A DNA stretch of 60,281 bases. Origin: Burkholderiales bacterium UBA1834. GTDB taxonomy: Bacteria; Pseudomonadota; Gammaproteobacteria; Burkholderiales; Burkholderiaceae_C. This document shows positions 54,493 through 60,281 of the stretch, in pieces. The DNA lies in assembly GCA_002339015.1 (NCBI GenBank), contig DDJC01000108.1, forward strand, positions 44,077-104,357, given 5' to 3'. The notes under the pieces were generated by a model. It was given only the letters and a program-made list of their open reading frames with translations, was not told the DNA's origin and ran no database searches. Position numbers and translations under genes: made by a program. Every line of letters begins with the position of its first letter. The first letter of the stretch is position 1.

Positions 54493-54852
54493 ATGCATTC
54501 GATTCTTGCCGTCGACGATTCGGCTTCCATGCGCCAGATGGTGTCCTTCACCCTCAAGAGCGCCGGCTACAACGTGGTGGAAGCCGTGGATGGGCAGGAC
54601 GCCTACGAGAAGGCGCAGGGCCGCAGTTTCGACCTGGTGCTCACCGACCAGAACATGCCCCGCATGGACGGCATCAGCCTGACCAAGAAGCTGCGCGAGA
54701 CGCCCCAGTTCAAGACCACGCCGATCCTGATGCTGACCACCGAGTCGAGCGATCAGATGAAGCAGGCTGGCCGCGCTGCCGGCGCCACGGGCTGGCTGGT
54801 CAAGCCCTTCGATCCGAACAAGCTGATCGAGGTGATCAAGAAGGTCATCTGA
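54493..54852 (+). CDS. cheY: Chemotaxis response regulator CheY
   Basis: A 119-residue stand-alone receiver. It has VDDSASMRQMV (D8, D9), phosphoacceptor D52 (LTDQNMPRMDG), LTTES (T82/T83) and K104 (LVKPFD). No output domain follows. The sequence is closest to the CheY that works with CheA in the mixed che clusters of betaproteobacteria. GGAGAG lies about 6 nt before the ATG. It is flanked by the CheZ-like gene and cheA. Confidence 0.94.
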   Translation: MHSILAVDDSASMRQMVSFTLKSAGYNVVEAVDGQDAYEKAQGRSFDLVLTDQNMPRMDGISLTKKLRETPQFKTTPILMLTTESSDQMKQAGRAAGATGWLVKPFDPNKLIEVIKKVI

Positions 54853-54927
54853 GCACAGGGGGCCCAGGCCTCTTTCCAGATCGAGCAGTAACGAGTTTTC
54901 CCCCAGGTTTACCAGCAGGAGCCAGTC

Positions 54928-57099
54928 ATGGCAGAGATGAGCACGGACAGCGGACAGATGGATGCAGGCATCGATCTGAGCCAGTTCTACCAGGTCTTCT
55001 TCGAGGAGGCCGGCGAGAACCTGGAGCAGATGGAGCAGCTGCTGCTGGAGCTGGACCTGACCGAGGCGGACGACGAAGAGCTCAATGCCATCTTCCGTTG
55101 CGCCCACTCGATCAAGGGCGGTGCCGCCACCTTCGGCTTTGCCGACGTGGCCGAGCTGACGCACCAGATGGAGACGCTGCTGGACAAGCTGCGCCGCCAC
55201 GAACTGGCGCCCAACAACTCCATGGTCGATGTGCTGCTGGCCTCGGGCGATGCGCTCAAGGCCATGCTGGGCCGCCACCAGGGCGTCAACAGCGACGTGA
55301 TCGACACGACCGAGCTGTTGATCAACATCCGCGCCTTCGTGGCCGGCGAGACACCGCCGCCGGCAGCGCCTGCCGTGGCCGCTGCACCCGTCAAGGCCGA
55401 GCCCGCGCCGGTGGCCGTGCCCGTGGCTGCTGCACCCGCCGCATCTGCTGCTGCGCCCACCACCGGCCAGCGCACGGTGGAACTGCAGGTCGGCCCGCTG
55501 AGCAACCCCGCCCAGGCCGACAACCTGATCGACCTGTTCAAGGAAATCACCGACCTGGGCACCATCGAGCCGCTGCCCGATGACCCCGCCCTGGCCGGTG
55601 TGCGCCGCTTCACCGTGAGCACGGCCTCGGCCGAGTCGGACCTGCTGGACCTGTTCACCTTCCACGTGGCCCGCGAGCAAGTGAAGTTCGTGGCGCTGGG
55701 CGCTGCGCCACAGGCCGCCGCCGATCCTGGCTACGGCTTTTTCGAGGCCGATGAGGACCGCCCGGGCCCGCCCGTGGAGGCCCCTGGCTACGGCTTCTTC
55801 GACAATGCCCCGGGCGCGCCAGCCCAGACGGCTGCCGCCGCTCAGCCCAGTGGTGCCGAGCCGGCCGCTGCGGCCAAACCCGCCGCGCCCAAGCAGCCCG
55901 TTAACGCCAAGGCCGACAAGCCGCAGGCGGGCCTGGAGGCCTCGACCATCCGCGTGTCGGTCGAGAAGGTCGACCAACTGATCAACCTGGTGGGCGAGCT
56001 TGTCATCACCCAGGCCATGCTGGCCCAGAACAGCCGCTCGCTCGACCCTGTGGTCTACCAGCAGCTGACCAGCGGCCTGACCGACCTGGATCGCAACACC
56101 CGCGACCTGCAAGAGGCCGTGATGTCGATCCGGATGATTCCGATGTCGACAGTGTTCAGCCGCTTCCCGCGCATGCTGCGCGACCTGGCCAACAAGCTGG
56201 GCAAGAAGGTCGAGCTGGTCACCCAGGGTGAAGCCACCGAACTGGACAAGGGCCTGGTCGAGAAGATCACCGACCCGCTGACCCACCTGGTGCGCAACAG
56301 CTGCGACCATGGCATCGAGATGCCGGCCGACCGGCTGGCCAAGGGCAAGCCCGAGGTGGGCACCATCACCCTGGCGGCCTCCCATCAGGGCGGCTCCATC
56401 GTGATCGAGGTGCGTGACGACGGCCGTGGGCTGAACCGCGAGAAGCTGATCAAGAAGGCGCGTGAGAAGGGCATCGATGCGCCTGACACGATGACCGACT
56501 CGGAGGTCTGGAACCTGATCTTCGCACCGGGCTTCTCCACCGCCGAGGAAGTGACCGATGTGTCTGGCCGCGGCGTGGGCATGGATGTGGTCAAGAAGAA
56601 CATTGCCTCGCTGGGCGGCACGGTCGAGATCGATTCGGCCGAAGGCTACGGCATGCGCGTCGCGGTGCGCCTGCCGCTGACGCTGGCCATCATGGACGGC
56701 ATGAGCGTGGGCGTGGGCGAAGAGGTCTACATCCTGCCGCTGTCCTCCGTGGTCGAGAGCTTCCAGGTCAATGCCGACATGGTCAAGACCATCGGTGGCT
56801 CGGGCCGCGTGGTGGAAGTGCGCGACGAGTACATGCCCGTGGTCGAGCTGGAGAAGGTCTTCCAGGTGCCGCGCTTCGACTGGGAGCACAACAGCGGGAT
56901 CATGGTGGTCGTCGAGGCCGAGAGCGGCCGCGTGGCCATGCTGGTCGACGAACTGCTCGGCCAGCAGCAGGTCGTGGTCAAGAACCTCGAATCGAACTAC
57001 CGCAAGGTCAATGACGTCTCGGGCGCGACGATCATGGGTGACGGCCGTGTCGCCCTGATCCTGGACGTGGGCGCCCTGGTGCGCCGCTCGCGCCACTGA
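54928..57099 (+). CDS. cheA: Chemotaxis histidine kinase CheA
   Basis: A 723-residue kinase. P1/Hpt: H60 in IFRCAHSIKGGAATFGF. P2: a CheY-binding region near 160-255. A linker contains two copies of PGYGFF (about 268-292). P3 dimerisation: VEKVDQLINLVGELVITQAMLAQNSR. P4 ATPase: THLVRNSCDHGIE, VIEVRDDGRGLN, GFSTAEEVTDVSGRGVGMDVV. P5 CheW-like: YILPLSSVVESFQV to the end. AGGAG lies 9 nt before the ATG. cheW follows after 20 nt. Confidence 0.96.
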   Translation: MAEMSTDSGQMDAGIDLSQFYQVFFEEAGENLEQMEQLLLELDLTEADDEELNAIFRCAHSIKGGAATFGFADVAELTHQMETLLDKLRRHELAPNNSMVDVLLASGDALKAMLGRHQGVNSDVIDTTELLINIRAFVAGETPPPAAPAVAAAPVKAEPAPVAVPVAAAPAASAAAPTTGQRTVELQVGPLSNPAQADNLIDLFKEITDLGTIEPLPDDPALAGVRRFTVSTASAESDLLDLFTFHVAREQVKFVALGAAPQAAADPGYGFFEADEDRPGPPVEAPGYGFFDNAPGAPAQTAAAAQPSGAEPAAAAKPAAPKQPVNAKADKPQAGLEASTIRVSVEKVDQLINLVGELVITQAMLAQNSRSLDPVVYQQLTSGLTDLDRNTRDLQEAVMSIRMIPMSTVFSRFPRMLRDLANKLGKKVELVTQGEATELDKGLVEKITDPLTHLVRNSCDHGIEMPADRLAKGKPEVGTITLAASHQGGSIVIEVRDDGRGLNREKLIKKAREKGIDAPDTMTDSEVWNLIFAPGFSTAEEVTDVSGRGVGMDVVKKNIASLGGTVEIDSAEGYGMRVAVRLPLTLAIMDGMSVGVGEEVYILPLSSVVESFQVNADMVKTIGGSGRVVEVRDEYMPVVELEKVFQVPRFDWEHNSGIMVVVEAESGRVAMLVDELLGQQQVVVKNLESNYRKVNDVSGATIMGDGRVALILDVGALVRRSRH

Positions 57100-57119
57100 T
57101 CCCAAAAAGGAGACCCCCA

Positions 57120-57596
57120 ATGGGCATGATGGAAAAGATCGACGTGCAGACCAGCCTGGCGCGCGAGTACCTCACCTTCCGGCTGGGCGACGAAGAGTAC
57201 GGCATTGACATCCTGAAGGTGCAGGAGATCCGGGGCTACGAGAACCCGACCCGCATCGCCAATGCGCCGCACTTCCTGAAGGGCGTGGTCAACCTGCGCG
57301 GCACCATCGTGCCCATCGTCGACCTGCGCATGCGCTTCGGCTGTTCGTCCAGCGAGTACAACACCTTCACGGTGACCATCGTGCTGCACATCGGGCAGCG
57401 CACCATCGGCACCGTGGTCGATTCCGTCAGCGACGTGATGGAGATCCCGGCCGATGCGATCCGCTCGGCGCCGGAGATGTCTTCCGCCATCGATGCCACC
57501 TACATCCGGGGCCTGGCCCAGGTGGGCGAGCGCATGGTGATCCTGCTGGACATCGAGAGCATGCTGATGAGCCCCGACATGGGCCTGATCGACTGA
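57120..57596 (+). CDS. cheW: Chemotaxis coupling protein CheW
   Basis: A 158-residue scaffold joining CheA to receptors. Two SH3-like subdomains are seen: EYLTFRLGDEEYGIDILKVQEIRGY and FLKGVVNLRGTIVPIVDLRMRFG, with DSVSDVMEIPADAI toward the end. AAAGGAG precedes the ATG. A strong terminator 15 nt after the stop ends the cheY-cheA-cheW unit. Confidence 0.96.
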   Translation: MGMMEKIDVQTSLAREYLTFRLGDEEYGIDILKVQEIRGYENPTRIANAPHFLKGVVNLRGTIVPIVDLRMRFGCSSSEYNTFTVTIVLHIGQRTIGTVVDSVSDVMEIPADAIRSAPEMSSAIDATYIRGLAQVGERMVILLDIESMLMSPDMGLID

Positions 57597-57611
57597 CGCT
57601 TACCTCAGACA

Positions 57612-57635
57612 AGGCCCGGCAACGGGCCTTTTTTT
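57612..57635 (+). terminator. Rho-independent terminator after cheW
   Basis: AGGCCCG (57612-57618), loop GCAA, CGGGCCT (57623-57629), then T6: stem, GNRA loop and U-tract all present. Confidence 0.88.
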
Positions 57636-57663
57636 CCACATGTCCCCCCGCAGGAGAAAACAC

Positions 57664-58140
57664 ATGAAGATGCGTTCTGGTATGGCTGGCGCGGCCCTGT
57701 GCGCCTGGATGATGTCGATGGTCCCGATGGGCCTGGCGCACGCGGCCGATGGCGGCGCGAGCAAGGACGACGCGATCGCGATGGTCAAGAAAGGCGTCTC
57801 CCAGATCAAGGCGCAGGGCGCCGACAAGACCTACGCAGCCATCATCGACAAGGAAAACAAGGACTTTCACGACCGCGACCTCTACCTGGTGGTCTACGGT
57901 CTGGACGGCACGGTGAAGGCGCATGGCGCCAATACCAAGATGGTGGGCAAGAACCTCATCGACCTCAAGGACATCGACGGCAAGCCCTTCGTGAAGGAGC
58001 GTGTGGAGATGGCGCAGAAGCAAGCCAGCTTCTGGCAGGACTACAAGTTCACCAACCCCGAGACCAAGAAGATCGAGCCCAAGAGCATGTACTGCGAACG
58101 GCTCGAGCAAACGGTGGTCTGCGGCGGCATCTACAAGTAA
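57664..58140 (+). CDS. Stand-alone periplasmic Cache domain protein
   Basis: A 158-residue exported protein. The signal peptide runs MKMRSGMAGAALCAWMMSMV and is cleaved near AHA-ADG. The rest fits a single Cache (sCache_2-like) sensor fold: DDAIAMVKKGVSQIKAQG, YAAIIDKENKDFHDRDLYLVVYGLDGTVKAHGANTKMVGKNL, DIDGKPFVKERVEMA, then FTNPETKKIEPKSMYCERLEQTVVCGGIYK. Two cysteines near the end may form a disulfide. No membrane helix or signalling domain follows, so it may bind a ligand and pass it to a receptor. AGGAG precedes the ATG. It has its own unit after the cheW terminator. Confidence 0.85.
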   Translation: MKMRSGMAGAALCAWMMSMVPMGLAHAADGGASKDDAIAMVKKGVSQIKAQGADKTYAAIIDKENKDFHDRDLYLVVYGLDGTVKAHGANTKMVGKNLIDLKDIDGKPFVKERVEMAQKQASFWQDYKFTNPETKKIEPKSMYCERLEQTVVCGGIYK

Positions 58141-58268
58141 ACCCTTGTGGCCCTTGTGGATTAGGCCTTCAGCTTAGGTGATCGACCTGTCGGAACAGGT
58201 GGATGCCGGACAAGGCCCGCATCAGGCGTGGCAAGATCCCCGTTGTTGTCTAGCTGACGGAGATCGCC

Positions 58269-58853
58269 GTGTCCAAGAACGTCATTGCCGCCTTGTTGCT
58301 GGGCGCGAGTCTGAGTGCCGGTTGGGCACAGGCCCAGCCATCGCGGCCTGACGAAGGCCACGAGACCGAGGTGCGTGTGGCGGCCTTGCAAGCCTTGTGG
58401 CCGGCCGATCTGGTGCAGGCCACCAGCGAGTACCTGCAGCAGTACCCTCGCGGCCCGTGGGCCGAAGTGGCCCGCAACTGGCAGCGCCGCGCCACCGATT
58501 CGGTGCGCGTGCTTGAGCGCGGTGACGTGCACCTGTACCGAGGTGCCTTCCAGGGCACGGGCGAGGCGGCCCATATCAACGACGAGATCCGAGAAGCTGC
58601 CCTGGGCAGCCAGGCCGCTGCCGTGCGCCTGGCCCACCGCTACCAGAAAGGCGAGGGGGGGCTGACCGCTGACCAGAACCGCTACGTGGGTTGGATGCAG
58701 TTCGCCTCCGTGCTCGGCAGTGCTTCTGCCTCCTACGAGTTGGCGCTGCACTACCGCAAGGAGGGACAGCCTGCACTGGCCTCCCAATACGAGGCGCGGG
58801 CCGTGAGCCTTGGCTACAACCCCCCGCTGGCGCTGGACCACGTCCGCAAATAG
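58269..58853 (+). CDS. Exported Sel1-like repeat protein, copy 1 of a tandem pair
   Basis: A 194-residue exported helical protein. The signal peptide is MSKNVIAALLLGASLSAGWA, cleaved near AQA-QPS. The C-terminal half reads AALGSQAAAVRLAHRYQKGEGG and LGSASASYELALHYRKEGQPALASQYEARAVSLGY, which resembles Sel1/TPR repeats (AxxLGxxxAxxxLAxxY). It is paralogous to the next gene, with the same length and the same ending (LDHVRK). A GTG start follows GGAG by about 7 nt. Function is unknown. Confidence 0.78.
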   Translation: MSKNVIAALLLGASLSAGWAQAQPSRPDEGHETEVRVAALQALWPADLVQATSEYLQQYPRGPWAEVARNWQRRATDSVRVLERGDVHLYRGAFQGTGEAAHINDEIREAALGSQAAAVRLAHRYQKGEGGLTADQNRYVGWMQFASVLGSASASYELALHYRKEGQPALASQYEARAVSLGYNPPLALDHVRK

Positions 58854-58884
58854 TCACGGAAAACGGCACTGTCAACAGGCAGTG

Positions 58885-58917
58885 GCGGTCAAAGCGGTAC
58901 TAGTACCGCTGCGGTCA
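58885..58917. repeat. 18-bp perfect palindrome flanked by 7-bp direct repeats
   Basis: AGCGGTACTAGTACCGCT at 58893-58910 equals its own reverse complement. GCGGTCA occurs on each side (58885-58891 and 58911-58917). It lies between the two Sel1-like paralogues, about 70 nt before the second start codon. It could be an operator or a mobile-element footprint. Confidence 0.6.
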
Positions 58918-58979
58918 CCCCCATTTGCGTGGGGATCTGCAACACTGGATCCATCGACAAACCCTTCTGGGGGATTGCC

Positions 58980-59564
58980 ATGACGATCAAAACTGTTGTT
59001 GCATCTTGTGTTCTTGGCCTGGCCTTCATGGCGGGCGTGGCGCACGCCGCCGCGCCCGCGTCCGAGCAGACGAACACGGAAACCACCCTGCGCCAGTCGA
59101 TGCAGGAGGCGCTGTGGCCTGCCGACATCGTCCAGGCTGCCGGTGATTACCTGCGCAGCTATCCCAACGGTGCCTGGGCCGATGCCGCCCGCGCGCTGTA
59201 CGAGCGTGCTTCGGGCAGTGCCCAGGCGCTGGCCCGCAAGGATGTGCGCCTGTACCGCGGTGCCTTCCAGGCCGACCTGCTGCCCCAGGGCGTGAAGGAC
59301 GATCTGCGCAAGGCCGCGCTGGGTGACCAGGATGCCGCTGTGCGCCTGGCCCACGCCTACAAGCAGGCTGGTGGTGACAAGGCTGGCAGCCGTTACGTGG
59401 GCTGGCTGCAGTACGCCGCCGTGCTGGGCAACGAGAAGGCTGCCTACGAACTGGCGCTGCACTTCCGCACGCAGGATCAGCCGGTGCTGGCCTCGCAGTA
59501 CGAAGCCCGTGCCGTGGCCCTGGGCTACGTGATGCCGACCGTGCTGGATCACGTGCGCAAGTAA
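58980..59564 (+). CDS. Exported Sel1-like repeat protein, copy 2 of a tandem pair
   Basis: A 194-residue paralogue of the gene just upstream. Its signal peptide is TIKTVVASCVLGLAFMAGVA, cleaved near AHA-AAP. Shared blocks with copy 1 include EALWPADIVQAAGDYLRSYPNGAWADAAR, VRLYRGAFQ, AAVRLAHAYKQ, RYVGWLQYAAVLGN and QYEARAVALGY...LDHVRK. The ATG at 58980 is preceded by GGGGG; the longer in-frame start lacks a signal-like sequence. Both copies probably act in the periplasm; substrate or partner is unknown. Confidence 0.78.
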   Translation: MTIKTVVASCVLGLAFMAGVAHAAAPASEQTNTETTLRQSMQEALWPADIVQAAGDYLRSYPNGAWADAARALYERASGSAQALARKDVRLYRGAFQADLLPQGVKDDLRKAALGDQDAAVRLAHAYKQAGGDKAGSRYVGWLQYAAVLGNEKAAYELALHFRTQDQPVLASQYEARAVALGYVMPTVLDHVRK

Positions 59565-59585
59565 GCGCACGTCCATCATGCCACG

Positions 59586-59607
59586 GCGGCGCTGCGATCA
59601 GCGCCGC
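59586..59607 (+). terminator. Hairpin after the second Sel1-like gene, possible terminator
   Basis: GCGGCGCTG (59586-59594), loop CGAT, CAGCGCCGC (59599-59607): perfect 9-bp arms, 21 nt after the stop. The tail TCGTGTTGCTCG is only weakly T-rich. Confidence 0.5.
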
Positions 59608-60188
59608 TCGTGTTGCTCGTGGCCCTGTCTAGCCAAAGCCACGCCGCATCTCTCGATGCTCGGGCGCTGCGAATCGGCCCACCGTATCGTCACCAGGTGT
59701 TCGACATCTCGGGCTGACGGCCGCTTCACTCAAACCACGTCTTGTGCTACCCCCTTCGGAGGGATGGACGCAGAGCCTCTGGCTTTCTATATTGGCGGCT
59801 CACTCTGACGTGGGTATTGCTGGCACAGATGCCTGCAATCGCCGGACGGCAAACAAGCAATGACGGGGAAGGCGTTGGACCGGAAGGCCCGCGCGGTGCA
59901 TGGAAACTGGATATGGCCGGCATGGCTGGCGACGATGGCGCTGCCACAGCATGGACAGCGCTTGCGCGTGGTGTTGCGCCAACGGTGTCGGGTGCCCATG
60001 GCGCTGGATGGGCGCCAACGGCAACAAGTGCTTCAGCTCGCCGTCGCTGCACTGGCCTGCCTTACCGTTGCCCCCTGGTGAGAAGCCGAACTGCACCCGA
60101 ACCTGTCAAGTAGTTCCCTGGTAAATGAATCATCGGAGCAGGTGCGGCGGACGCGTCAATCAAGTTTCAAAAAAAGGGACAGGCCGTG
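59608..60188. other. Stretch without a convincing gene
   Basis: About 580 nt. Short open frames exist on both strands, but none has a good ribosome-binding site or a recognisable family, and composition is mixed. One frame (59860-60081) ends with a hydrophobic Ala/Leu run and could be a decayed gene. I see no tRNA, repeat or clear promoter. Confidence 0.4.
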
Positions 60189-60281
60189 ATGAACGACCCT
60201 CAAGGCGATGGCAAAGCCCATCTGCGCCAGCCATTGTCCGTGGCCAGTACGCGGCCGGTCATCAAGCTCGCCATAGGCGCG
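60189..60281 (+). CDS. Possible start of a gene cut by the right edge
   Basis: An ATG at 60189, preceded by AGGGACAGG, opens a frame of 31 codons to the window edge (MNDPQGDGKAHLRQPLSVAS, then TRPVIKLAIGA). Too little is present to name a family; the last residues could begin a membrane helix. Given as tentative. Confidence 0.35.
   Translation, partial: MNDPQGDGKAHLRQPLSVASTRPVIKLAIGA

Noticed and set aside
54472..57120. 882-codon minus-strand frame opposite cheY and cheA
   Set aside because: His/Gly/Gln-rich shadow of two certain genes; no domain recognised and no ribosome-binding site.
58885..58917. Insertion sequence scar with 7-bp target duplication
   Set aside because: The 18-bp core is too short to be an element and no related sequence is nearby; kept only as one possible reading of the repeat.
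59860..60081. 73-codon frame that could be a transposase or toxin remnant
   Set aside because: No recognised motif, no inverted repeats around it and no convincing start signal; left as unassigned sequence.

Overview
The window is chromosomal DNA of a high-GC betaproteobacterium, most likely Burkholderiales (Comamonadaceae or a neighbour such as the Aquabacterium/Ideonella group). This is inferred from gene families and gene order only: pilMNOPQ followed by aroK, cyaY divergent from lptM-lysA, Omp32-like trimeric porins, a PEP-CTERM protein, a CheA with GYGFF linker repeats, and many TACAAT/TAAAAT-type -10 boxes. Genes are tightly packed. I see no insertion sequence, prophage, integrase or CRISPR array.

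Layout. 1-472: start of a gltI-type amino-acid binding protein (minus strand, cut by the window edge). 547-5095: ribF, ileS, lspA. 5221-9501: a two-gene RND efflux unit (adaptor, inner-membrane pump). 9578-12141: a PEP-CTERM protein, a DMT/EamA transporter and a convergent rhomboid protease. 12301-17607: upp, a chemoreceptor ending in WETF, a cytosine-deaminase-like amidohydrolase, tRNA-Leu(CAA), cysM and a TusA-like protein. 17697-21715: ruvB (minus) and two porins. 21822-26212: lysA-lptM (minus), divergent cyaY, and the penicillin-binding protein 1A gene (minus).

26476-34237 is the type IV pilus operon pilMNOPQ, continuing into a large Ig-like lipoprotein with calcium-loop-like motifs and then aroK. 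valS (minus) follows, then a stress/envelope set: universal stress protein, DUF883 protein, YqjE-like holin-fold protein, YqjK-like protein, M48 protease and DUF898 protein. 41494-44636 holds a UvrD-type helicase and dps.

44754-51943 is a cytochrome bd module. A GbsR/MarR-type regulator is divergent from cydD-cydC-cydA-cydB-cydX. cydX is a 48-codon gene that is easily missed. A good sigma70-type promoter lies upstream of cydD, with a 16-bp palindrome just after its predicted start point, where a repressor could bind. A convergent two-component pair follows (soluble REC-HisKA_3 kinase and LuxR-type regulator).

53943-58140 is a chemotaxis cluster: a small CheZ-like protein, cheY, cheA, cheW and a stand-alone periplasmic Cache protein. 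Two tandem 194-residue secreted paralogues (58269-59564) follow, separated by an 18-bp perfect palindrome flanked by 7-bp direct repeats. The last 620 bases show no convincing gene except a possible start at 60189.

The strongest leads are the CheZ-like protein with a DxxxQ motif and a CheY-binding-like tail, the cyd operator candidate, the pil-operon Ig/calcium-loop lipoprotein, the terminator that contains the next gene's ribosome-binding site, and a set of promoters whose -10 box sits 6-8 nt before the start codon (leaderless mRNAs; clearest for ruvB and uvrD).
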